Shown piece after piece: positions 1 through 7,713 of a DNA stretch of 17,422 nt. Position numbers and translations under genes: made by a program. Source of the DNA: JACPYG01 sp038063015. Lineage in GTDB: Bacteria > Patescibacteriota > Minisyncoccia > Minisyncoccales > Staskawiczbacteraceae. The notes beneath the pieces are model-generated. The model searched no databases and was not told where the DNA came from. It was given only the letters and a program-made list of their open reading frames with translations. The DNA is taken from the NCBI GenBank assembly GCA_038063015.1, contig JBBTVX010000003.1:1-17422 (forward strand), written 5' to 3'. Numbering within the stretch: the stretch's first letter is position 1; each line of letters starts with the position of its first letter.

Positions 1-1
1 T

Positions 2-2506
2 GTTTCCAGCTGTGGAGATGGATCGTGCAACGGAACAGAAACATGCTCCACCTGTCCCGGAGATTGCGGGGTTTGTGGCAATTCTTTAGCTGGTAATTCA
101 TTTTTTGGAATGCAAATAGAAAATTTAACCTTAAACCCCGCCGAAGCGGTAATTACCACTACTGGCGCAAAATATATTTTAAAAAGAAATGAAATTGAAT
201 TATGGAGAAGGATAGACCCAAAAACAAACATGATTAATCCCAGAAAAGTCGGCCTTTTAAAATTTGACAGCGATATAGGTTCTTTATCAATAGAGTCAGC
301 TGATAAAAGGACTGCTATTATTCAAAGTGAAAAGGTAACCTTTGTTTTTAATTCAGATTCTCTATTTTTTATTAAAGCTAAATCTTCATTCAACTATACT
401 CATATAAATTTAATTGAAAATACTTCTTGGAATAAAGGTAGCGGTTTAGATAGAATCTGGACAGATGGCTATGGAGGAAGTTTGCATGCTAATATTTCTG
501 GAAATTCTATTGTTTTATTTCAGGATATAAATTCTACTAAAATTCAAATGAGTTTAGGGGATACTGTTTCTGTAATGGTATTTCCTGCAAAGAATTTTGA
601 TTTCGAAAGATTATATGGATCTAATTCAAGGCCGTTTGTTCATTTCTCTGGAGAAAATGGTTTGACTGATACAAATTTTACAGAGCTCAAAAATAACGGA
701 TTCGGGATTATTGTGTTATGGGATTCTATTTATGATTATGGCAACCCGGGACTGGAACGGACTCCAATTCTTTTAGATTCAGGAGTTTTGGGTTATAAAA
801 TAAAACAGAGTGATGATTTATTAGTTAGAAATTTTGTAAACCAGGCTCATCAAAACGGATTTAAAGCAATTGTCTACAAATATTTATCTGCGGCCCCTGA
901 ATGGAATTATAAAAGTGGGCCAAAACAAGGACAACATCAGAACATTCAAGTTACGCTTCAATGGATGAGGGGTTTCCAGCAAGAATATAGATTTGATGGA
1001 TGGTATTTTGATGGCGCAGATGTCGGAAGTTTAATAGAGGATTATAATTTTATTAGGCAAGTAAGAAAAGATATTGGCGATAATGGAATAATATTCCACC
1101 ATGATTCTGTTGATGCCTGGGATAATGATGAAAGCGCGTGGAATGGTCAAACTCCCTTAAAATACACTGGAAGAAAAGCAGTAATGATAGATAATTATGT
1201 TGATTATACTGTTGTGGGAGAGACGGGAACTATTGCAATAACCCACGGTCCAGATGACCCTTATCTTAGATATTTTTCTTCTGGCTATGGCATGTCGCAG
1301 GCATATGCTTCTGAAATACGTTTGACTAAAGGTAATGCTGCAATTTCTGTAAAAGAAAAAAATAGAGTATTGGGACAGAATTTGAATGGAGCAGAGAGGA
1401 ATATGAATTCTGACTGGATAAATTATTTTAAGCCATACTACGATAAGAGAAAAACAGAATATTTATCAGGTAATTTTAATCCAGATGTAGATTGGCCTCC
1501 AAAATGGTTTAAAACTCCAAGAAATATTCAGGTAAAATTTAATTCTGGAAATTCTGTGAATATAATCTGGGATACCGAAGAAAATTCTACAGGAGAAATT
1601 ACTTATACAAGTGATGGAATTTGGTGGCACAATCAATATGTTACAAAAGGCGCTGATGGGATGATTCATCAAAACAGAGAGCTGACTAAACAGCATAGTG
1701 TCATCATTTCAAACCTTAAAAATAATACTTTTTATCAGTTTAGGATTAGGTCAAGCAATCTTAATATTAGTAATGAATTAATTTGGGGATATGTGGGAAA
1801 TTTTACAACCTCTTCTGAAATACAAAAAATTAAATGTCCCGCGCAAATTCCAGAAAATTGTAATGATAATTGTAAAAATAAACTTTTAGCATATTGGAAA
1901 TTTGATTCAGGAGATTGCGATTATTCTGAAAATTATAATCTTACCTATTATGGGGCGGGATTTGACGGGAAAGATTCTTTTGAATTTAATTATGATTACA
2001 AAGATTATATTGAGATTCAGAAAGAAAATAATCCCCTTTCCGATATTTCAGTTTATGGAGGAGAAAACGGAAAATCAACAGTTATAGCTTGGGTAAAGAT
2101 ACGGAATACAGGTAAGTATAATGTGCTCGCGCAACATATTGGAGGATTTGATTATTTTAGCATTGGGACTACTGGTGGAAAATCTGTTTTAAAAACAATG
2201 GTTTATGATAAAGCCAATGGCGTTAATTATTGGTCCACTTCAAAAACAAGCATAAAAGAAAACGAGTGGACTCACGTGGCTTTTATTTTTGAGGGAGGAA
2301 TTGGCTATAAATTTTATATTAATGGTATTTTGGATTCTGAAATTAAAAATAGCAGTTTAAGTTTGCATGATTATTCAACTGCTACTGGTCTGGCGTATCT
2401 TGGTTATGGGTTTGACGCAATGTCATATTTCGACGGCAATGTTAAGGGCTTAGCTGTGTTTAATGATGCGTTAACTGATTCAGAAATTTATTCTTTGGCA
2501 AATTAA
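2..2506 (+). CDS. Partial secreted multidomain protein: Cys-rich spacer, glycosidase-like TIM barrel, FnIII, LamG
   Basis: The frame is open from base 2, so this is the 3' part (834 residues) of a longer gene; the first ATG, at 110, lies in the middle of the protein and is probably not its start. Residues 4-25 form a cysteine-rich spacer (CGDGSCNGTETC followed by CPGDC), a motif I recall from surface proteins of candidate-phyla bacteria. Residues about 190-470 look like a glycoside-hydrolase TIM barrel, with an acidic strand end DGWYFDGAD at 332-340 and a second aspartate-rich strand (FHHDSVDAWDND) about 30 residues later; these are candidate catalytic acids. Residues about 506-605 resemble a fibronectin type III domain, and about 628-834 a LamG/concanavalin-like lectin domain (LAYWKFDSG, EWTHVAFIF, YINGILDS). 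A role in binding and cutting external polysaccharide is inferred. The signal peptide would lie upstream of the window. I cannot assign a GH family. The gene ends 15 bases before a strong terminator. Confidence 0.75.
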   Translation, partial: VSSCGDGSCNGTETCSTCPGDCGVCGNSLAGNSFFGMQIENLTLNPAEAVITTTGAKYILKRNEIELWRRIDPKTNMINPRKVGLLKFDSDIGSLSIESADKRTAIIQSEKVTFVFNSDSLFFIKAKSSFNYTHINLIENTSWNKGSGLDRIWTDGYGGSLHANISGNSIVLFQDINSTKIQMSLGDTVSVMVFPAKNFDFERLYGSNSRPFVHFSGENGLTDTNFTELKNNGFGIIVLWDSIYDYGNPGLERTPILLDSGVLGYKIKQSDDLLVRNFVNQAHQNGFKAIVYKYLSAAPEWNYKSGPKQGQHQNIQVTLQWMRGFQQEYRFDGWYFDGADVGSLIEDYNFIRQVRKDIGDNGIIFHHDSVDAWDNDESAWNGQTPLKYTGRKAVMIDNYVDYTVVGETGTIAITHGPDDPYLRYFSSGYGMSQAYASEIRLTKGNAAISVKEKNRVLGQNLNGAERNMNSDWINYFKPYYDKRKTEYLSGNFNPDVDWPPKWFKTPRNIQVKFNSGNSVNIIWDTEENSTGEITYTSDGIWWHNQYVTKGADGMIHQNRELTKQHSVIISNLKNNTFYQFRIRSSNLNISNELIWGYVGNFTTSSEIQKIKCPAQIPENCNDNCKNKLLAYWKFDSGDCDYSENYNLTYYGAGFDGKDSFEFNYDYKDYIEIQKENNPLSDISVYGGENGKSTVIAWVKIRNTGKYNVLAQHIGGFDYFSIGTTGGKSVLKTMVYDKANGVNYWSTSKTSIKENEWTHVAFIFEGGIGYKFYINGILDSEIKNSSLSLHDYSTATGLAYLGYGFDAMSYFDGNVKGLAVFNDALTDSEIYSLAN

Positions 2507-2521
2507 TTTTGCAAAGACGAT

Positions 2522-2547
2522 AAAGAGGACAAACTCCTCTTTTTTGT
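2522..2547 (+). terminator. Rho-independent terminator after the surface protein gene
   Basis: A perfect 8-bp stem (AAAGAGGA with TCCTCTTT, arms 2522-2529 and 2535-2542) encloses the loop CAAAC and runs into a T tract. It lies 15 bases after the stop codon and separates this gene from the pduL operon. Confidence 0.85.
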
Positions 2548-2562
2548 TTTTTGAAAAAGAGT

Positions 2563-2568
2563 TATAAT
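2563..2568 (+). promoter_or_regulatory. -10 box (TATAAT) for pduL-ackA-ppsA
   Basis: A consensus TATAAT lies just after the upstream terminator and 18 bases before the ATG at 2587. No good -35 is visible at 17 bp spacing, where there is only a T-rich tract. Because this box overlaps the upstream extension of the open frame (a TTG at 2551), translation should start at 2587 or later. Confidence 0.6.
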
Positions 2569-2586
2569 AATTTAATAATTTATATA

Positions 2587-3168
2587 ATGCAAAATATGGA
2601 AATGAAAATACCAATTGAGGTTTCAGCTAGGCATATTCATTTGTCGCAGAAGGATTTGGAAAAACTTTTCGGTAAAGGATATAAATTAAAAAAATTGCGA
2701 CAGCTGAACCAGCCCGGCGATTTTTGCGCCGAGGAAAGTTTAGAATTGGGAGCAGGCGACAAAAAAATAAAAGGAGTTAGAATAGTTGGTCCTGCGCGGG
2801 AGCAGACCCAGGTTGAGATAAGTTTAACCGACGCTATTTTTTTGGGAGTAACTCCTCCCGTAAGATTATCGGGGGATTTAGAAGGGTCAGCCGCCTTTAC
2901 CTTGATAGGGCCGGCAGGCGCAATTAAGTTAAGCGAAGGCTTAATTATAGCTCAACGGCATATTCATTGCGGAATAGGCGAAGCCGAAAATTTTGGGCTT
3001 GAAAATAATAGTTTAGTTTCCGTGAAAATTGAAGGAGAAAGAGCGGCAACATTTCACAATGTAAAAGTAAGAGTAAAAGACGATTACAAAATTTGTATGC
3101 ACATAGATACAGACGAAGGAAACGCGGCAGGCATTAACAAAATCGGAAAAGGAACAATAATTTTATGA
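2587..3168 (+). CDS. pduL: Phosphate propanoyltransferase, PduL family (phosphotransacylase)
   Basis: PduL-type enzymes exchange CoA and phosphate on acyl groups, here most likely acetyl-CoA plus phosphate to acetyl phosphate. The 193-residue protein covers both PduL repeats: EVSARHIHLS near the N-terminus (H16, H18) and IAQRHIHCG in the middle (H125, H127), the zinc-binding histidine pairs of the family. The conserved stretches QPGDFCAEE, GPAREQTQVEISLTDA, SGDLEGS and HIDTDEGNAAG are also present. I chose the ATG at 2587 because the -10 box covers the longer extension from 2551; ATGs at 2596 and 2602 are possible too. There is no microcompartment-targeting extension and no shell gene nearby, so a cytoplasmic role in acetate formation is the likely one. 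The gene overlaps ackA by 4 bases (ATGA), which indicates translational coupling and supports acetyl phosphate as product. Confidence 0.93.
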   Translation: MQNMEMKIPIEVSARHIHLSQKDLEKLFGKGYKLKKLRQLNQPGDFCAEESLELGAGDKKIKGVRIVGPAREQTQVEISLTDAIFLGVTPPVRLSGDLEGSAAFTLIGPAGAIKLSEGLIIAQRHIHCGIGEAENFGLENNSLVSVKIEGERAATFHNVKVRVKDDYKICMHIDTDEGNAAGINKIGKGTIIL

Positions 3169-4178
3169 TTTTAGTTTTAAATTGCGGTAGTCAATCAATC
3201 AAATGGAAGTTATTTGATGAGAAATTAAGGGTAGAAAAAGAGGGGAGCGCGATAATAACAGACAGCAATAATTATAAAGACGTTTTAATTGCTGAATTGA
3301 ACAAGATAAAAGAAGAGCAAGGACAAATTAATAAAATTGGTCACAGGGTTGTTCATGGCGGAAATAAATTTTTAAAGCCGATAAAAATTACGCCGGAAGT
3401 TTCAGAAAGTTTAGAGAAATTGAATTATTTAGCCCCCCTTCATAATCCTTATAATGTCTTGGGAATTAAAATCTGTGGAAATATTTTTCAGACCGTTCCC
3501 CAATTCGCTGTTTTTGATACAGAATTTTACGCAAAGCTTCAGCCAAAAGTTTACACTTATCCTTTGCCGGAAAATATAAGAGAAAAATACGGTTTTAGGC
3601 GACTTGGCTTTCATGGAGTTTCGCACGAATATGTTGCGAAAAAAGCTTGCGAAATTACAAAAAAACCATTTAATCGGATAAAAATTATAAGTTGTCATCT
3701 GGGCGGAGGCGTAAGCGTTACGGCCATAAAAGACGGCGCGGCAATTGATACTTCAATGGGATTCTCCCCTTTAAGCGGAGCTATAATGATGACAAGGCCG
3801 GGGGATATTGACGACGAAATAATTTTTCAGATGGTGGAAAAATTTGGCACAGAAAAAACAAGAGAAATTTTAAATCATGAATCAGGATTAAAAGGGATAT
3901 GCGGAGCGAATAATATGCTGGAAATTTTAAATATGATAAAAAGCGGCGACAAACAAGCGAAATTAGCATTAGATGTTTTTGTATATTCTATACAAAAATA
4001 TATCGGGTCGTATTTTGCGATTTTAGGCGGATGCGACTTGTTGATTTTTACGGGCGCCATTGGATTTGGGTCTCAAAAAATAAGGGGTATGATTTGCAAG
4101 GACTTGAGTGTTCTTAAAAAAACAAAAATATTATCAATTGAAACAAACGAAGAATTAGCAATTGCCCAAAAAATTTAA
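3165..4178 (+). CDS. ackA: Acetate kinase, shortened
   Basis: Acetate kinase turns acetyl phosphate plus ADP into acetate plus ATP, the energy-yielding step after PduL. Motifs in order: LNCGSQS (N6), GHRVVHGG (R61), APLHNPYN (H93), FDTEF (D118), RRLGFHGVSH, CHLGGG (H178), DTSMGFSPL, TRPGDID (R211), FTGAIG and the C-terminal TNEELAIA (E329/E330). By alignment in memory with the Methanosarcina enzyme, its catalytic Asn, Arg, Asp, His, Arg and Glu are all kept. At 337 residues the protein is roughly 60 shorter than the usual 400. The loss is spread over the N-terminal half and the region between the ATP-site loop and the C-terminus. The usual GIGEN loop that contacts the adenosine reads AIGFGS here. 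The C-terminus is intact, so this looks like a streamlined enzyme and not a truncated one. It overlaps pduL by 4 bases, and ppsA starts 11 bases downstream. Confidence 0.93.
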   Translation: MILVLNCGSQSIKWKLFDEKLRVEKEGSAIITDSNNYKDVLIAELNKIKEEQGQINKIGHRVVHGGNKFLKPIKITPEVSESLEKLNYLAPLHNPYNVLGIKICGNIFQTVPQFAVFDTEFYAKLQPKVYTYPLPENIREKYGFRRLGFHGVSHEYVAKKACEITKKPFNRIKIISCHLGGGVSVTAIKDGAAIDTSMGFSPLSGAIMMTRPGDIDDEIIFQMVEKFGTEKTREILNHESGLKGICGANNMLEILNMIKSGDKQAKLALDVFVYSIQKYIGSYFAILGGCDLLIFTGAIGFGSQKIRGMICKDLSVLKKTKILSIETNEELAIAQKI

Positions 4179-4189
4179 TTTTTTAATTT

Positions 4190-6580
4190 ATGAAAAATAT
4201 TTTATGGTTTTCTGAAATAGGAATGAATGACGTGCCTGTTGTTGGCGGCAAAAATGCATCTTTGGGAGAAATGTTTATTAATCTTGTTCCAAAAGGCGTT
4301 AATGTGCCTTATGGTTTTGCCATTACAGTTAATTTTTATTGGAAATTTATAAGCGCCAACGGCTTAGATAAATCTTTATTAGAAATATTTAGTCATTTAG
4401 ACCCAAAGAATATTAAAAGCGTTCAAGAAGCCGGAAAAAAAGCAAGAAGCGCAATTGAAAAAGCTATCTTCCCGGAAGAACTGAAAAAAGAGTTATTTTC
4501 AGCCTATTTAGAATTATCTAAAAAATATAATTCAGAAAACACCGATGTTGCCGTAAGAACTTCGGGAGTTGCGGAAGATATGCCGGACGCTTCTTTCGCC
4601 GGCCAATTTGAAACATATTTAAATATTCAAGGGCCGGAAAATCTTTTACAGGCAGTCAAAAAATGTTTTATTTCTTTTTTTACAGACAGAGCCATTGCTT
4701 ACAGAGAACAAGTTAAGGTGGATCACTTAAAAGTCGGACTTTCTGTGGGCGTTCAAAAAATGGTAAGGTCTGATTTGGGCGCATCGGGGGTTATGTTTTC
4801 TTGCGACACAGAGTCGGGTTTTGGAGATGTTGTTTTAATTAACGCAAGTTATGGTTTGGGAGAAAATATTGTAAAAGGCAAGGTTGACCCTGATCAGTTT
4901 TTTGTTTTTGAAACAACTTTAAAAAAGGGTTTCAAGCCTATTATTGAAAAAACGCTAGGCACAAAATTAATAAAAATGATTTATACTAAAAATTTAAAAA
5001 GTCCCACAAAAGATATTGCGGTTGCTAAAAAAGACCAGCAGAAATTTTCTATATCAGACGAAGACATTTTAACTTTGGCAAAATGGTCAGTTATTATTGA
5101 AGACCACTATAAAAAATCAATGGATGCAGAGTGGGCTAAAGACGGCAGAGATGGTAAATTGTATATTGTGCAGGCAAGACCTGAAACAGTTCAGAGCAAG
5201 AAAAATCTTAGTGTTTTAGAGGATTATGTCATAGATTCAACAAAGCCCAAAAAATTATTAGTAACTGGTTTAAGCGTTGGGAATAAAATAGGTCAGGGAA
5301 AAACAAGAATAATAATGAATGTAAAAGACATTAACAAGTTTGAAGAGGGCGAGGTTTTAGTTACCGATATGACAGACCCCGATTGGGTGCCGGTGATGAA
5401 AATTGCCTCAGCTATTGTTACAAATAGGGGTGGCAGAACTTGTCACGCAGCCATTGTAGGCAGGGAATTAGGGATACCTGTTGTAGTGGGTACTGGAAGC
5501 GGAACTAAAAAAATTAAAAACGGGCAAGACATTACAGTTTCTTGCGCGGAAAGCGAGCAGGGCAGGGTTTATGACGGAATTATTCCTTTTAAAATTAAAA
5601 GGACAGATATTTCCAATATAGCAAAAACTAAAACAAAGATAACGATGAATTTGGGAGACCCAAATCAGGCATTTGCCCTGAGTTTTATACCAAATGACGG
5701 CGTGGGATTAGCCAGGGAAGAGTTTATCATTGCCAACTCTATTAAAATTCATCCGCAAGCTCTAATAAACTATAAAAACCAAAAGACGGCGTTAAAGAAA
5801 AAAATTGATGCCCTAACATTAGGATATGCCGATAAAACTCAATTTTATATTGACAAATTGGCAGAGGGAATTGGCAAGATTGCTTCGGCATTTTATCCAA
5901 AACAAGTGATAGTAAGGTTTTCTGATTTCAAAACAAACGAATACAGGTCTCTTGTCGGCGGGGAATTATACGAACCAAAAGAGGAAAACCCCATGCTCGG
6001 ATTTCGCGGAGCATCAAGATATTACGACCCAAAATTTAAACCAGCATTTATTTTAGAATTAAAAGCAATTAAAAAAGCAAGGGAAGAGTTTGGTTTAGAT
6101 AATGTGCAGGTTATGGTTCCTTTTTGCAGAACGGTGGAAGAAGGAAAAAAAGTTTTACAAATTATGGAAGAAAATGGTTTAAAAAGAGAGAGTGGTCTGA
6201 AAATTTATATGATGGCGGAAATTCCATCCAATGTTGTACTGGCCGAAAAGTTTTTAGAAATATTTGACGGGTTTTCCATTGGTTCAAACGATTTAACCCA
6301 ATTAACATTAGGACTGGATAGAGATAATTCAGAAATCGCCGCTGTAGGCAATGAAAAAAACGAAGCGGTAAAAGAACTGATTGAAGAAGTGATAAAAGTG
6401 TGCCAGAATAACAATAAATATTCCGGAATTTGCGGACAGGCGCCGAGCGACTTTCCGGACTTCGCCCAGTTTTTAGTTGAGAAGGGGATTGAGTCAATTT
6501 CCTTAAACCCGGATTCCGTATTAAAAACCAAAATATCCATCGTCCAAACCGAGAAACGATTGAATACAAATCAAAAATAA
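4190..6580 (+). CDS. ppsA: Phosphoenolpyruvate synthase (pyruvate, water dikinase)
   Basis: This enzyme makes phosphoenolpyruvate from pyruvate, ATP and water, giving PEP, AMP and phosphate; it usually serves gluconeogenesis. The 796 residues match the family's normal length and domain order. The N-terminal ATP-grasp part (about 1-350) shows VGGKNASLGEM, VAVRTSGVAEDMPDASFAGQ and YIVQARPETV. The mobile phosphohistidine domain shows GGRTCHAAIVGRELGIP with the phosphorylated H419. The C-terminal PEP/pyruvate TIM barrel (about 480-790) shows ENPMLGFRG, FSIGSNDLTQLTLGLDRD and GICGQAPSD with the conserved catalytic C748. All key residues are present. It begins 11 bases after ackA and is probably co-transcribed with pduL-ackA. 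In organisms of this type the enzyme may also run in reverse to gain ATP from PEP; that is inference. Confidence 0.95.
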   Translation: MKNILWFSEIGMNDVPVVGGKNASLGEMFINLVPKGVNVPYGFAITVNFYWKFISANGLDKSLLEIFSHLDPKNIKSVQEAGKKARSAIEKAIFPEELKKELFSAYLELSKKYNSENTDVAVRTSGVAEDMPDASFAGQFETYLNIQGPENLLQAVKKCFISFFTDRAIAYREQVKVDHLKVGLSVGVQKMVRSDLGASGVMFSCDTESGFGDVVLINASYGLGENIVKGKVDPDQFFVFETTLKKGFKPIIEKTLGTKLIKMIYTKNLKSPTKDIAVAKKDQQKFSISDEDILTLAKWSVIIEDHYKKSMDAEWAKDGRDGKLYIVQARPETVQSKKNLSVLEDYVIDSTKPKKLLVTGLSVGNKIGQGKTRIIMNVKDINKFEEGEVLVTDMTDPDWVPVMKIASAIVTNRGGRTCHAAIVGRELGIPVVVGTGSGTKKIKNGQDITVSCAESEQGRVYDGIIPFKIKRTDISNIAKTKTKITMNLGDPNQAFALSFIPNDGVGLAREEFIIANSIKIHPQALINYKNQKTALKKKIDALTLGYADKTQFYIDKLAEGIGKIASAFYPKQVIVRFSDFKTNEYRSLVGGELYEPKEENPMLGFRGASRYYDPKFKPAFILELKAIKKAREEFGLDNVQVMVPFCRTVEEGKKVLQIMEENGLKRESGLKIYMMAEIPSNVVLAEKFLEIFDGFSIGSNDLTQLTLGLDRDNSEIAAVGNEKNEAVKELIEEVIKVCQNNNKYSGICGQAPSDFPDFAQFLVEKGIESISLNPDSVLKTKISIVQTEKRLNTNQK

Positions 6581-6595
6581 TTAAGTTCAATAAAC

Positions 6596-6621
6596 AGTCC
6601 CGTAGTCCGAACCACGGGACT
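6596..6621 (+). promoter_or_regulatory. Inverted repeat just before the TrpR-like regulator gene
   Basis: Perfect 8-bp arms AGTCCCGT (6596-6603) and ACGGGACT (6614-6621) flank a 10-base spacer, which contains one more possible G-C pair. The repeat ends 8 bases before the ATG at 6630. No T tract follows on either strand, so it is not a standard terminator. It may be an operator for the adjacent regulator, an RNA hairpin affecting translation, or a 3' end stabiliser of the ppsA message. Confidence 0.45.
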
Positions 6622-6629
6622 AAAATTAA

Positions 6630-7151
6630 ATGACAACTTTTCATTTGAATAGCTTGCCGAAAAAAAATAGAATACAAATGATCGGTGAATTTTATGATAT
6701 GATAGATTCATTGAAAAATAGGGATGAAGTTCGTTTATTTATAAAGAGCTTATTAAGCGCAGATGAAATTGCTAATTTTATGCGAAGAATAGAAATAGCC
6801 GTGCTCCTGTCGGGCGATTATAAGTATGATCAAATAATAAAAGCTTTAAATGTGGGAAGGGATAAGATTTCTGCCGTTCATAAAAATTTATTGCAAGATG
6901 ACAGTGGTTACAAAATTATTGTAAAAAGGCTGATTGAAAATCGTAAGAAAAGGCTGAAAAGAAATAAAAAACAGGAACAAGAAGTCGCAAGTTTCTCACC
7001 GCTTAGAGCGATTAAAAATTTTAGTTCGACAAATAGAATTTTACCAGACTTGCTTGACGCAGTTATTGAAAAATTAGAAGACGATAAAGAATTAGAAAGA
7101 GAGGCATTACTTTTTACACCGTCGTTAACGCCATTTAGAAATAAAAAATAA
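6630..7151 (+). CDS. TrpR/YerC/YecD-family DNA-binding regulator
   Basis: Residues about 20-105 match the TrpR-like YerC/YecD fold: a helical start (EFYDMIDSLKNRDEVRLFIKSLLSAD), then RRIEIAVLLSGDYKYDQIIKAL, a helix-turn-helix around residues 65-85 (NVGRDKISAVHKNL), and the typical GYKIIVKRL end. Proteins of this family bind DNA through that motif; in E. coli TrpR the activity depends on tryptophan, but the ligand here is unknown. A Lys/Arg-rich linker at 103-114 and a C-terminal tail of about 60 residues are longer than the bare domain and I do not recognise the tail. The gene starts 8 bases after an inverted repeat that could be its own operator. It leads a closely spaced run with an MBL-fold hydrolase, pfkB and aldolase, so it may regulate that set; this is inferred from position only. 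Confidence 0.75.
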   Translation: MTTFHLNSLPKKNRIQMIGEFYDMIDSLKNRDEVRLFIKSLLSADEIANFMRRIEIAVLLSGDYKYDQIIKALNVGRDKISAVHKNLLQDDSGYKIIVKRLIENRKKRLKRNKKQEQEVASFSPLRAIKNFSSTNRILPDLLDAVIEKLEDDKELEREALLFTPSLTPFRNKK

Positions 7152-7158
7152 CCTATCT

Positions 7159-7713
7159 ATGACAGAGGTAAAAATTCTAATTGAGGGTTATACAAGCAAT
7201 GACGCAGGAGAAGAAAAAACTTGTCCCACAATTTCGCTTATAAAAGATGGCGAGTTGAATATAGTTGTTGACCCTGGCATACTCTTAGATCAAAAAATGT
7301 TAGTTGATGCGCTGGCGAAAGAAGGATTGTCTGTTGGAGATATTGATATTGTTTGTATAACACATTCGCACATAGATCATTATCGCAATATTGGGATGTT
7401 TTCAAAAGCTAAAACTTTAGAATACTTTGGGCTGTGGGATAAAAATACCGTGGAAGATTGGAAAGAAAATTTTACAGAAAATATAAAAATAATAAAAACC
7501 CCGGGACATAATTACGATGGAATAACTCTTTTGGTAAAAACTAATAATGAAGTTGTTGCAGTCTGCGGAGATGTTTTTTGGAAAGAAAATTATCCCGAAA
7601 AGGATCCTTATGCTTCAGATGATGAAAAGTTAAATGAAAGTAGAGAAAAAGTTAAGCAACTTGCAGATTGGATTATTCCCGGTCATGCTGGAATTTATAA
7701 AATTAAAAAATAA
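7159..7713 (+). CDS. Metallo-beta-lactamase-fold hydrolase
   Basis: The 184-residue protein carries the full MBL-fold metal-binding set: THSHIDH (H69, H71, D73, H74), TPGHNYD (H117), CGDVFW (D138) and a late PGHAG (H176). It should therefore bind two metal ions and act as a hydrolase. The compact length, with little beyond the core fold, resembles the MBLAC1/glyoxalase II-like branch, but the substrate cannot be told from sequence. There is no signal peptide. It starts 7 bases after the TrpR-like gene, and its stop overlaps the proposed pfkB start (TAATG), which suggests one transcription unit. Confidence 0.85.
   Translation: MTEVKILIEGYTSNDAGEEKTCPTISLIKDGELNIVVDPGILLDQKMLVDALAKEGLSVGDIDIVCITHSHIDHYRNIGMFSKAKTLEYFGLWDKNTVEDWKENFTENIKIIKTPGHNYDGITLLVKTNNEVVAVCGDVFWKENYPEKDPYASDDEKLNESREKVKQLADWIIPGHAGIYKIKK

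Noticed and set aside
2551..2586. TTG start extending PduL by 12 residues
   Set aside because: The extension overlaps the consensus TATAAT box, and the residues do not look like the family's N-terminus.
6162..6677. Long minus-strand open frame over the end of ppsA
   Set aside because: It is a shadow of the highly conserved ppsA frame, and its protein has no recognisable motif.
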